Shown: positions 31,864-39,534 of the stretch, one piece after another | How the letters are laid out: each line of letters starts with the position of its first letter | Position numbering within the stretch: the first letter of the stretch is position 1 | Source: an uncultured Bacteroidales bacterium | GTDB taxonomy: Bacteria > Bacteroidota > Bacteroidia > Bacteroidales > UBA932 | Assembly: GCA_900545245.1 (NCBI GenBank) | Contig: UQYV01000031.1 | Span: 1-39,534 of the forward strand | Direction: 5' to 3' | Length of the DNA: 39,534 nt | Notes under the pieces: generated by a model | Database searches by the model: none | What the model was told of the DNA's origin: nothing | The model's input: the letters and a program-made list of their open reading frames with translations, nothing else | Position numbers and translations under genes: made by a program

Positions 31864-33744
31864 ATGCACATGAAGAAGATAAGACATATATTCAGCGTGT
31901 CGGCACTTGCGCTTGCTATCGGCGGCTGCGGCTATCTTGACGTCGATCCCGAACTCGGACTCGACGACAGCGAGGTATTCGGCACCTATTCCAATTTCCG
32001 CTCCTATTTCGACTGGCTCTACGCCTCCGGAAACGGAACCAACAAGGAGAACATACTCTATGCATTCCCGATGTATTCGGACTTCCTCCAGAAATATTCT
32101 TTCTCGTGGTACAACACCACGGACATGGCGGACGCCGGAAGAATGGGGGTGACGCAGCAGTACTTCAAGCAAGGGACTATGACCCAGGACTTTCTGAAGG
32201 CGGTGACCTTCGATTCGGGAAGTGCCGACAAACCGTTGGCCAAGGCAATGTTCGCGACTATCCGCCGCTGCAACACGACCATAGCCAAGATAGACCTCTG
32301 CGCAGATGCCACGCCTAAGCAACGCGCCGACCTGCTCGGCCAGGCCTACGCCATACGCGGCTTCTGCTACTTCTCTCTCTGCCGTTTCTTCGGCGGAATG
32401 CCCTATATGGACCATGCGCTTGAGGCCGAGGAGTCATGGGACCTTCCGAGACTCTCATCCCATGAGACATTTGTCCGGGCGGCGGAGGATTTGCGTAAGG
32501 GTTACGAGCTTCTTAAGGAGGCCGGCTATATGAGGAGGAACTCTCCGGCAGATCTGGCGAGCTCTACCCTTGACCAGATTGGCGGTGCGGCTGCAGCGGC
32601 GCTGTATGCGAGGTCACTGCTCTATGCCGCAAGTCCTCTGAGCAACGAGAGGGGAGAGGAAGACTGGAAGGACGCGGCGTCGGCCTGTGCACTTGCGTTG
32701 CAGGAGGCCCTTGACGCGGAGTTTTCGCTCACTCCTGCGGCAAGTTACACGACCAACTTCCTGAGCCAAAGGACGACCAATGAGAACATCTGGGTCTATG
32801 CTCTCCAGACTAAGGACAATCATGCGAACCTGAGCAGCATCATGGCCTACCCTCAGTCGGCTGCCACTTCCGGCTCTTCTGGAGTCTGCCCGACGCAGAA
32901 CTTTGTGGACCGCTACGAGACCAAATGGGGCGAGCCGCTGCTCACGGAGGCTGACAGGGCTGAGGCTGCCGCCGCCGGGCACTATAGCGAACAGGCGCCC
33001 TACCGTGACCGCGACCCTCGTCTGGAACTTACCATTGTCCATGACGGACAGGCCAACAGCAATGCGGCGGAAGGGAAAATCAGCATATACTACGACCCTT
33101 CCTCCAAGTCCTGGCCGACGACCCGTCTGAACGGAGTGAACCTCACCTTCGGCATTGACTGGGGTACGAGGGATAACGACACATATGCCTATTCCAACAC
33201 CGGCTACTACTGCCGCAAGTACTGGAACGGAGTGCTTGGACTCAAGCAGCAGAGCAACCACTATCACGAAGACCCGATAGTCCGTCTTGCCGAGCTCTAT
33301 CTAAACTATGCAGAGGCGGTGAACGAGGCCTACGGCCCGTCAGGAAAGGCCGGGACTGTCGGTCTTACGGCGGTTGAGGCTCTGAATGCCGTCCGCAGCC
33401 GCATCGGGATGCCGAATGTGGCGTCGAAATACACCGCGGATAAGGCGAGCCTGCGCGAGCGCATACGCAACGAACGCTGCGTGGAACTTGCCTTCGAGGG
33501 ACACCACTACTACCACGACATACGCCGCTGGAAGATTGCCCCTCAGACCATGGGAACGACACTCTACGGAATGTATGTCGAAAAGACGGCTGTGAGTCCT
33601 GAGCATCCTGAGGGAAGGATTTACACCCGCAAGGCGCTGCCTAACAACCGTCAGTGCGTGTGGAAGGACTATATGTACTATCTTCCTTTCCCCGATTCTG
33701 AGGCGTTTAAGATGAAGAACTTTGTAAACTGGAGCTGGAAATGA
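31864..33744 (+). CDS. SusD-family glycan-binding lipoprotein 1
   Basis: A 626-residue surface lipoprotein (MHMKKIRHIFSVSALALAIGGC, C22) that caps SusC1 and binds glycan. The SusD/RagB architecture is clear: the N-terminal CGYLDVDPELGLDDSEVFGTYSNFRSYF, TPR-like helices around residues 130-190 (LLGQAYAIRGFCYFSLCRFFGGMPYMDHALEAEE), and the C-terminal hallmark LRERIRNERCVELAFEGHHYYHDIRRWKIA near residues 530-560. The stop overlaps the next start (ATGA, 33741-33744), so translation of the second SusC-like gene is probably coupled to it. Confidence 0.95.
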   Translation: MHMKKIRHIFSVSALALAIGGCGYLDVDPELGLDDSEVFGTYSNFRSYFDWLYASGNGTNKENILYAFPMYSDFLQKYSFSWYNTTDMADAGRMGVTQQYFKQGTMTQDFLKAVTFDSGSADKPLAKAMFATIRRCNTTIAKIDLCADATPKQRADLLGQAYAIRGFCYFSLCRFFGGMPYMDHALEAEESWDLPRLSSHETFVRAAEDLRKGYELLKEAGYMRRNSPADLASSTLDQIGGAAAAALYARSLLYAASPLSNERGEEDWKDAASACALALQEALDAEFSLTPAASYTTNFLSQRTTNENIWVYALQTKDNHANLSSIMAYPQSAATSGSSGVCPTQNFVDRYETKWGEPLLTEADRAEAAAAGHYSEQAPYRDRDPRLELTIVHDGQANSNAAEGKISIYYDPSSKSWPTTRLNGVNLTFGIDWGTRDNDTYAYSNTGYYCRKYWNGVLGLKQQSNHYHEDPIVRLAELYLNYAEAVNEAYGPSGKAGTVGLTAVEALNAVRSRIGMPNVASKYTADKASLRERIRNERCVELAFEGHHYYHDIRRWKIAPQTMGTTLYGMYVEKTAVSPEHPEGRIYTRKALPNNRQCVWKDYMYYLPFPDSEAFKMKNFVNWSWK

Positions 33745-36578
33745 TGAAAAGAGATATTATGATTGCGGCGCTTTCTCTCCTGCCGTGCCTGACCCTCATG
33801 CGAAGCCTTCCGGCAGTGGCTGCAGAGCCGCAGGGGCATTCTGACGGGAAGGCGAATGACAACAGCCTGCTGTGGAAGCGGGACAGCGTTGTCGTGATGC
33901 CATGGAATGGTCGCGCCACATGGACTGAATCTACGGGGAATTTCATCTCCGTCTCCGGCGATGCGCTCGAAGGCAGGATGCAGGGCGACCTGATGAACAG
34001 ACTCACCGGCACAGTCCCGGGACTTGAGATTATAGAGAAGGCCGGTTTTGCGCTGCCTAACTACCAGTACCGTTCGCTGGATTCGGACCAGTTCAGCGTC
34101 AGAATGAGAGGACGGGGCAATGTGATGTGCATCGTGAACGACGCCTGCATTCCTTTCGGACAGTTGCAACTCGATCCGAACCAGATTGAGTCCATGACCT
34201 TCCTGACGGATGTTGCCGACCGTGCCCGCTACGGCGTGCTCGCCTCGGACGGTGCCATTCTCATAAAGACCCGCTCCGGCAGCTACGACACTCCGATGCG
34301 CATCAGCGTGAATGCGGAGAGCGGAGTCAGCTTCACGGACAGGGTCTCGGAGTGGGTGAACGGAGAGGACTATGCGCGGCTGAACAACGCCGCGAGGGAA
34401 GAGGGAGGCTATGAGCAACTCTACAGCCAACTCGCCATAAAGAACTTCGCAAACCGCGACCCATATAGCTCCGAATACCCGAATGTGGATTACAAGTCGC
34501 TGATGTTCAGGAATTTTCTTCCTGTTTCAAGTGCCGGGCTGAACATCTTCGGAGGCACATCCGGTGTCCGTTACAATTTTTCTCTTAACGGACTTTATTC
34601 CGGAGACCTGATAAAGAGTCCCAATGCCGTGGACTACAGCCGTTTCAATTTCACAGCGGGCCTTGGCGTGAAGGTCGGGAAATGGATGGAGGTCTCGGTC
34701 GATTTTTCCTCTATGCTATATTTCCGGCGTTCCGGAAGGACGTCCTGGTACGACTACAGGACGGTTCCGGCCGTGGCATATCCGCTTGAACTCGAACTTC
34801 CGGACGGAGCAGGCACAGCCTACGGGGTGAGCAAGTCCTGGACGCAGAACTACTATGCCCTCATGAAGGAGGGTGGCTTCCGGACCAACAGAATGCGTTC
34901 CGGCCTTATGGACGTTGCGCTCGACGTGGATTTCTCGTGGCTTCTCAAGGGACTTAAGTCCCGCACCTGGCTCGCCGCCTCCAACTTTGCGCAGACGACT
35001 ATAGGAAAGAACGACGACTACATTGCCTGGTACTGGTCGTCTGATGCCGGCATTCAGGAACAGTCGTCACACAAGGGAGCCAAGGCTTCCGGCAAATCCA
35101 CTCTCTCCAACTACACCTGGCAGTCTCTGTCGATGTATGAGAGGCTTTCCTACGACGGCTCTTTCGGAGACCACCTCGTGAGTGCAGGAGCGACTTTCTC
35201 GATTAACAGCGCTTCGAGCAAGGGCGAGTCGCAGAACCAGAGGCAGATGTATGTCGTTGCAGATGCAAAGTACTCATACGCAGGTAGATATGTCGCCGAG
35301 TTCGTCGCCCAGTACGCCGGCTCGTCCCGCTACGAGAGAGGAAACCGTTTTGCATTCTTCCCTTCAGCCGGACTCGCTTGGGTGGCATCTAACGAGGCTT
35401 TTCTCAAGGATGTCAGGTGGATTGACCGACTGAAGATTCATGCCCAGACAGGCCTGACCGGGCAGTTCGATGTATTCGGAACACCATATCAGTATCGTTC
35501 CAACTACTCCTACAACGGAGACATGTGGTACGGCCCGATTTCCGACCAGCCTTCGTGGTTCGGAACCAACCGCTGGATTTCCTACAAGACGACTATAAAC
35601 CGTCTTGCCAACCACGATCTCGGCTGGCCTAAGGTGTTTCAGACCGACCTCGGGCTGGACTTCGACTTCCTTGGACTCTTTTCGTTCAGGATGAATGCAT
35701 ATTACAAGAAAATATATGACTCGATAGTGAACATATCCTCCACGATTCCGGGAGTATATGGACTTAATGGCATCGCACTTATGGACAACTACACCGCGCA
35801 GAGCCTTCGGGGAATGGATATCACTCTCGGATATTCACAGGCTTTCGGAGACTTCCGCCTCGGGGCATCGTTCAGCGCGACGACGTATAAGGCGATATAC
35901 GAGCGGATGACGGACGACGACTGGCTCTATGAATATCAGAAGAAGACCGGTACTCCGGTGGATGCATACTGGGGCTACCGCTGCATCGGGAAATATGAGG
36001 ACGAGGAGCAGCTGTCTTCCGTTCCGGCTATTTCCACTGCGGTGAAGATCGGCGACCTTATGTATGAGGACGTGAATGGAGACGGACGGATTGACGACAA
36101 CGACAAGGTGATTCTCGGGAACACGGCTCCGCGCCTGAGCTATGCGCTTAACCTCAGTTTCGGATGGAAAGACCTTGAACTGAACATCGTGGGAACCGGC
36201 CGCGCAGGACTTAAGACAGCGATGACCAACAGCTATTTCTGGAACGGATGGGGTGACGGGAATTATTCAGCTTTCGTCCGCGACAACATCGGCGGTGACT
36301 ATCCGCGTCTTGACTATGTGCATTCGGACCAGAGTTTCGTCGGTTCGGACTTTTGGCTCCGTAACGGCGCGTGGTTCAAGATTCAGAGCGCCGAGCTGTC
36401 CTACAATCTACGTCTGCGCCGGGTGTCATGGATTAAGGGAGTGAAGTTCTCGGTCAAGGGGCAGAATCTCCTGACACTTTCGGGAATAAGGGATGTGGAT
36501 CCTGAGTGCATCGACGCGGGCGTCGCTTCTTACCCTCTGCTGCGTTCGGTCACCGGCGGCATAAAGCTGAATTTCTGA
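33741..36578 (+). CDS. SusC-like TonB-dependent transporter 2, without the CarboxypepD_reg domain
   Basis: A 945-residue SusC-type barrel. The signal peptide MMKRDIMIAALSLLPCLTLMRSLPAVAA is followed after only about 25 residues by a possible TonB-box-like DSVVVMPWNGRATWTESTGN. The plug comes next (GDALEGRMQGDLMNRLTGTVPGLEI, FSVRMRGRGNVMCIVNDACI, ARYGVLASDGAILIKTRSG), and the barrel ends ITGGIKLNF. The usual N-terminal carboxypeptidase-D-like domain of SusC proteins is missing, which explains the shorter length. It overlaps the SusD1 stop by four bases and is followed by its own SusD partner. Substrate probably related to that of SusC1. Confidence 0.93.
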   Translation: MMKRDIMIAALSLLPCLTLMRSLPAVAAEPQGHSDGKANDNSLLWKRDSVVVMPWNGRATWTESTGNFISVSGDALEGRMQGDLMNRLTGTVPGLEIIEKAGFALPNYQYRSLDSDQFSVRMRGRGNVMCIVNDACIPFGQLQLDPNQIESMTFLTDVADRARYGVLASDGAILIKTRSGSYDTPMRISVNAESGVSFTDRVSEWVNGEDYARLNNAAREEGGYEQLYSQLAIKNFANRDPYSSEYPNVDYKSLMFRNFLPVSSAGLNIFGGTSGVRYNFSLNGLYSGDLIKSPNAVDYSRFNFTAGLGVKVGKWMEVSVDFSSMLYFRRSGRTSWYDYRTVPAVAYPLELELPDGAGTAYGVSKSWTQNYYALMKEGGFRTNRMRSGLMDVALDVDFSWLLKGLKSRTWLAASNFAQTTIGKNDDYIAWYWSSDAGIQEQSSHKGAKASGKSTLSNYTWQSLSMYERLSYDGSFGDHLVSAGATFSINSASSKGESQNQRQMYVVADAKYSYAGRYVAEFVAQYAGSSRYERGNRFAFFPSAGLAWVASNEAFLKDVRWIDRLKIHAQTGLTGQFDVFGTPYQYRSNYSYNGDMWYGPISDQPSWFGTNRWISYKTTINRLANHDLGWPKVFQTDLGLDFDFLGLFSFRMNAYYKKIYDSIVNISSTIPGVYGLNGIALMDNYTAQSLRGMDITLGYSQAFGDFRLGASFSATTYKAIYERMTDDDWLYEYQKKTGTPVDAYWGYRCIGKYEDEEQLSSVPAISTAVKIGDLMYEDVNGDGRIDDNDKVILGNTAPRLSYALNLSFGWKDLELNIVGTGRAGLKTAMTNSYFWNGWGDGNYSAFVRDNIGGDYPRLDYVHSDQSFVGSDFWLRNGAWFKIQSAELSYNLRLRRVSWIKGVKFSVKGQNLLTLSGIRDVDPECIDAGVASYPLLRSVTGGIKLNF

Positions 36579-36610
36579 CGCAATGTTAATCCTTTCAACT
36601 CAGACAAAAA

Positions 36611-38410
36611 ATGAAACTCACAAAAATCATAGCCGTTCTTCTTCCGTGTCTCGTGGCTGCGGGATGCAGTTTTCTCGACCCGCTTCCGGACGGCAGCTAC
36701 AACGACGACAACTACGACGAGAACGCCAAGTTGCTGCGGGGATATGTTGATAAGATTTACAACGACTTCATCCCGACCCTCTACGCGACCAACTACCTTC
36801 TCGGCATTTCCGCTGCAACGGACGATGCCGTGTACCGTTCTGAGGCGGCCGCATGGCGCAAGTTCTCGAACGGGACGGCGCTGATGTCAGGCAATCCTTT
36901 CACTTCCAAATGGAATACGGACTATGCCGCAATCAACTACGCCAACCTTTTTCTTAAGGACCGTGCCGGAATCAGCGCACGCTATCTGATTGACCTTGAG
37001 GCTGATGCTGCCTACCGCAAGACTATGCAGGGCAGTGCGTTCGGACTGCGCGCATGGTATGGTTTCGACCTTCTCCGCACCTTTGCGGGAAAGGGAACCG
37101 ACGGGAATATGCTGGGCGTGCCGATTGTGACCGAACCGACCTCTACCGACAAAATCGATGTCGAGAGCATCCGTAGGGCAGGGGTGGATGAGTGCGTGAA
37201 ACAGATTCTTGACGACTGCGACTCCGCATACTTCTATCTTCCGGACTCCAACCGCGACTATCCCGGCGATCCGGCTCAGAACCTGCCCGTGACAGGCTCC
37301 GTGCGCTACAAGACTCTCGACCGTGTCTGCATCGACGCCATCCGCGCCATGGTTTGGCTATTTTGGGCAAGTCCGGCGTTCAATCCGGAGGGCGATGTGC
37401 AGAGGTATGAGAACGCCGCCCTATATGCTTCCCGCGTCATGAAGCACAAGATTGAGAGGGAAGGCTCGCTCACGGGAGGTTTCAACCCGCTGTCGGGATT
37501 CAAATGGTACGACTGCAACAGCGCCGAGATTGTCTGGCCATCCAATTTCTCGAAGGCCACCGACACCGAGAAGTGCTGCTATCCGCTCGGTTTCGGCGGA
37601 CAGTCCAACATCGTGCCGACGCAGGACCTTGTGGATGCTTTCCCTATGGCGAACGGCTACCCTATAACGGACTCTCGCAGCGGCTATGACCCGCAGAAGC
37701 CTTACGAAGGACGTGATCCTCGTTTTTATGCCGCGATTTACTATAACGGCTCGTCTGTCAATCGCCTGTCAAACGGCGCGAAGATGTATACTTTTAAGAC
37801 AGAGACAGACGGCGCTGACGCTCCGGGCGGGACGATGACTTCGCCCACCGGCTACTATATCCGTAAGTTCCTCTACAGAGGGTGGAATTCCTACGACCAG
37901 ACGGTTCAGCCCGGCTACCGTTGCGTCCACCTGCTGAGCTGGACACAGATGTGTCTGATTTTTGCTGAGGCGGCCAACGAAGTCGTGGGACCTGATGAAA
38001 GTTCGACTTTCGGCTATTCCGCAAAGCAGGCTCTCGCATGGCTGCGCGCACGAAAGACCACTGAGGACGCTGAAGGGCTCGGAGCGACGGGAGACCCCTA
38101 TCTTGAGGAGTGCGCCTCTTCGGGGAAGGATGTGTTCGCGGCTCTGGTTCGGAACGAATGGAGGGTTGAAACCTGCTTCGAGGGAGAGCGGTACTATAGT
38201 CTCAGACGCTGGGCCACTTCCGTCTCCGACCTCAATGCTCCTATTCATGGGGTGAAGATAACGAGAGGATATTCCGGAGAGGAAGTCTTTGATTATGATG
38301 AGGTTGTAGAAAATCTTGCCTATCCGTCCCTTTGGGCTCCGCTGCCTTATATGGAGGTGCGCCGCTGTCCGAATCTTGTTCAGAACGAGGGATGGGAAAG
38401 TTGGAGATAG
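36611..38410 (+). CDS. SusD-family glycan-binding lipoprotein 2
   Basis: A 599-residue SusD/RagB lipoprotein (MKLTKIIAVLLPCLVAAGC, C19). SCSFLDPLPDGSYNDDNYDENAKLLRGYVDKIYNDFIPTLYA opens the mature protein. Helical TPR-like regions follow (MQGSAFGLRAWYGFDLLRTFAGKGTDGNMLGVPIV), and a C-terminal NEWRVETCFEGERYYSLRRWATSV gives the family's late signature. It starts 32 bases after SusC2, its probable outer-membrane partner. It diverges widely from SusD1, so the two pairs may take different forms of the glycan. Confidence 0.94.
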   Translation: MKLTKIIAVLLPCLVAAGCSFLDPLPDGSYNDDNYDENAKLLRGYVDKIYNDFIPTLYATNYLLGISAATDDAVYRSEAAAWRKFSNGTALMSGNPFTSKWNTDYAAINYANLFLKDRAGISARYLIDLEADAAYRKTMQGSAFGLRAWYGFDLLRTFAGKGTDGNMLGVPIVTEPTSTDKIDVESIRRAGVDECVKQILDDCDSAYFYLPDSNRDYPGDPAQNLPVTGSVRYKTLDRVCIDAIRAMVWLFWASPAFNPEGDVQRYENAALYASRVMKHKIEREGSLTGGFNPLSGFKWYDCNSAEIVWPSNFSKATDTEKCCYPLGFGGQSNIVPTQDLVDAFPMANGYPITDSRSGYDPQKPYEGRDPRFYAAIYYNGSSVNRLSNGAKMYTFKTETDGADAPGGTMTSPTGYYIRKFLYRGWNSYDQTVQPGYRCVHLLSWTQMCLIFAEAANEVVGPDESSTFGYSAKQALAWLRARKTTEDAEGLGATGDPYLEECASSGKDVFAALVRNEWRVETCFEGERYYSLRRWATSVSDLNAPIHGVKITRGYSGEEVFDYDEVVENLAYPSLWAPLPYMEVRRCPNLVQNEGWESWR

Positions 38411-38420
38411 ATTTGTTTTT

Positions 38421-39458
38421 ATGGAAATTGAGAAGATGAAGAAGATTTTTGCATTGTCCGCCGTCTGCTGTGTCCTCGCCACGGGATGCTACGGTGACTA
38501 CACGATGGATTACGAATACACGGGGGTATATTCCGCCTACCAGTACGACCTGCGCACGTTCGTGGTCGGGGAAGGGATGAAGTTCGACTTTACGGTGGCT
38601 CTCGGCGGAGTGGTGGACAACGACCGCGACAGAGCCGTTGAGGTCGAATCTGACGATGCGCTGCTTTCAACGGACCTTTCCGTCTTTTCGGAGTCGGACG
38701 GGACTCCGTCGTTCACCGCGCTTGACGGTCTGAAGGGTATGGGCAGGCTGGGCGCATTGAGCCAGTCCTATGTTAGCGACGCCTTTGCCTCCGTGACGGC
38801 GATAAGCCCGCTTCCGGCCGGGTATTATGAACTTGACGGCATTGATGGGCTGACCATACGCAAGGGACGGCACACCGCCGCAGTGACCATACGTGCCACT
38901 GACGAAATTCTTTCGGACCCCAAGGCATTCACGCCGTATTATGCGCTGGGCTTCAGGATTGTCAATGCCGATGCGGACGTCCTTGTGAAGGAAAAAAGTT
39001 TCGAGGTCATAGCCGTGAAATGTGAGAACCGCTTTTACGGAAACTGGTATCACGGAGGCCGGACGGTTGTGCGTTCTGACGCGACGGGGGAGGTGGTCTC
39101 CACGGACGAGTATGAACTCACGCTTCCGCAGGCTGACTCGAAGGTCTATAGGCTCACGACTGTAGATGCTGTTTCTGTCAAGACCGACCGAATGAGTGGT
39201 CGCACGGGTTCACTGCTTCTGACTTTCAATGGCGACGACATCACAGTCTCTCCTGCCGACGGCTCCGACATCATAATAAACCCGATTCAGGGCCACCCGA
39301 GCCGCTTCAACGGAGCGAAACTCCTTCAAGATAGGGAAATTTCCCTGAACTATTGCTTCAGCAATGGTGACGGAACCACGACTTATGTCTATGATGTGCT
39401 GAAGTTCCGTAACAGGGTCAGGGATGGAATTAACGAGTGGCAGGGAGAAACCGAGTAG
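38421..39458 (+). CDS. DUF1735/DUF4361-like surface lipoprotein
   Basis: From ATG 38421 (345 residues) the signal MEIEKMKKIFALSAVCCVLATGC places the acylated cysteine at C23; ATG 38436 is an equally good start. The open frame extends upstream into the SusD2 gene but lacks a signal there. Residues about 35-190 resemble DUF1735 (RTFVVGEGMKFDFTVALGGVVDNDRDRAVEVES). The C-terminal part (NRFYGNWYHGGRTVV...YELTLPQADSKVYRLTTVDAVSVKTDRMSG) resembles DUF4361. Such proteins often sit last in Sus-like operons, as SusE/F-type surface glycan-binding lipoproteins. It probably binds the same glycan as the SusD proteins. No catalytic motif is seen. Confidence 0.8.
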   Translation: MEIEKMKKIFALSAVCCVLATGCYGDYTMDYEYTGVYSAYQYDLRTFVVGEGMKFDFTVALGGVVDNDRDRAVEVESDDALLSTDLSVFSESDGTPSFTALDGLKGMGRLGALSQSYVSDAFASVTAISPLPAGYYELDGIDGLTIRKGRHTAAVTIRATDEILSDPKAFTPYYALGFRIVNADADVLVKEKSFEVIAVKCENRFYGNWYHGGRTVVRSDATGEVVSTDEYELTLPQADSKVYRLTTVDAVSVKTDRMSGRTGSLLLTFNGDDITVSPADGSDIIINPIQGHPSRFNGAKLLQDREISLNYCFSNGDGTTTYVYDVLKFRNRVRDGINEWQGETE

Positions 39459-39480
39459 AAAATATTTTTGAAGTACTCGA

Positions 39481-39498
39481 GTTTCGCAAGTGCGAAAC
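39481..39498 (+). terminator. Hairpin after the PUL operon
   Basis: GTTTCGC, loop AAGT, GCGAAAC forms a perfect 7-bp stem 22 bases after the last stop. There is no U-tract directly after it, and the window ends 36 bases later, so terminator function is only likely. Confidence 0.45.
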
Positions 39499-39534
39499 AC
39501 CACTTTTGAGCCCTTGTGGCGAGGGTAAGTCCTC

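Noticed and set aside
38316..38420. DUF4361-like gene starting inside the SusD2 gene
   Set aside because: The overlapping part has no signal peptide and would place the lipobox about 58 residues in. The ATG at 38421 or 38436 restores a normal lipoprotein signal.

Overview
The window is chromosomal DNA from a member of the Bacteroidota, most likely the order Bacteroidales. The evidence is two tandem SusC/SusD pairs, many SPII lipoproteins, BACON, fimbrillin-like and DUF1735/DUF4361-type surface proteins, and promoters of the Bacteroidetes type (TTTG or TTG, about 19-21 bases, then TAnnTTTG). The genus cannot be fixed from the sequence alone. Most of the window is moderately GC-rich. The first ~1.4 kb is clearly AT-rich and looks like a separate acquisition.

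Left part (1-9.7 kb). Two AT-rich secreted or hypothetical genes and a small, possibly frame-broken ORF are followed by a secreted retropepsin-like aspartic protease. Next is a complete RND efflux operon on the minus strand (adaptor, inner-membrane pump, outer-membrane factor), with a divergent AraC-family regulator. The regulator converges on a tRNA-Glu(CTC) gene, and the two appear to share a bidirectional terminator.

Middle (9.7-24.7 kb). A minus-strand sugar-catabolic operon runs MFS permease, L-fucose/L-arabinose isomerase-like protein, type I phosphomannose isomerase-like protein with an extra N-terminal domain, ROK kinase, and lipoprotein GH3 beta-glycosidase. Two housekeeping genes, murI and class I fumarase, follow on the plus strand. 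Next come a GntR/LacI-type regulator with a co-transcribed aldo/keto reductase, and a fimbrillin/beta-helix lipoprotein preceded by a 59-codon peptide gene.

Right part (24.8-39.5 kb). A plus-strand polysaccharide-utilization-type operon encodes a pectate-lyase-3-like beta-helix lipoprotein, an exported aldose 1-epimerase, a BACON lipoprotein, SusC1-SusD1, SusC2-SusD2, and a DUF1735/DUF4361-like lipoprotein. It contains no ECF sigma, anti-sigma or hybrid two-component regulator.

How the parts connect. An 18-bp element (consensus CCWMACTAYACYACACCW) occurs upstream of the catabolic operon, at the peptide/fimbrillin promoter and at the PUL promoter. In the last two it lies at or just after the predicted transcription start. 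The most economical reading is that the GntR regulator encoded between them represses all three units. Surface capture (SusCD, beta-helix protein), anomer conversion, glycosidase, permease, isomerases and kinase would then form one regulon for an unidentified glycan or glycoside. A second notable feature is a structured intergenic repeat found downstream of fumarase and again downstream of the fimbrillin-like gene; its hairpin stem differs between copies by paired, compensatory changes.
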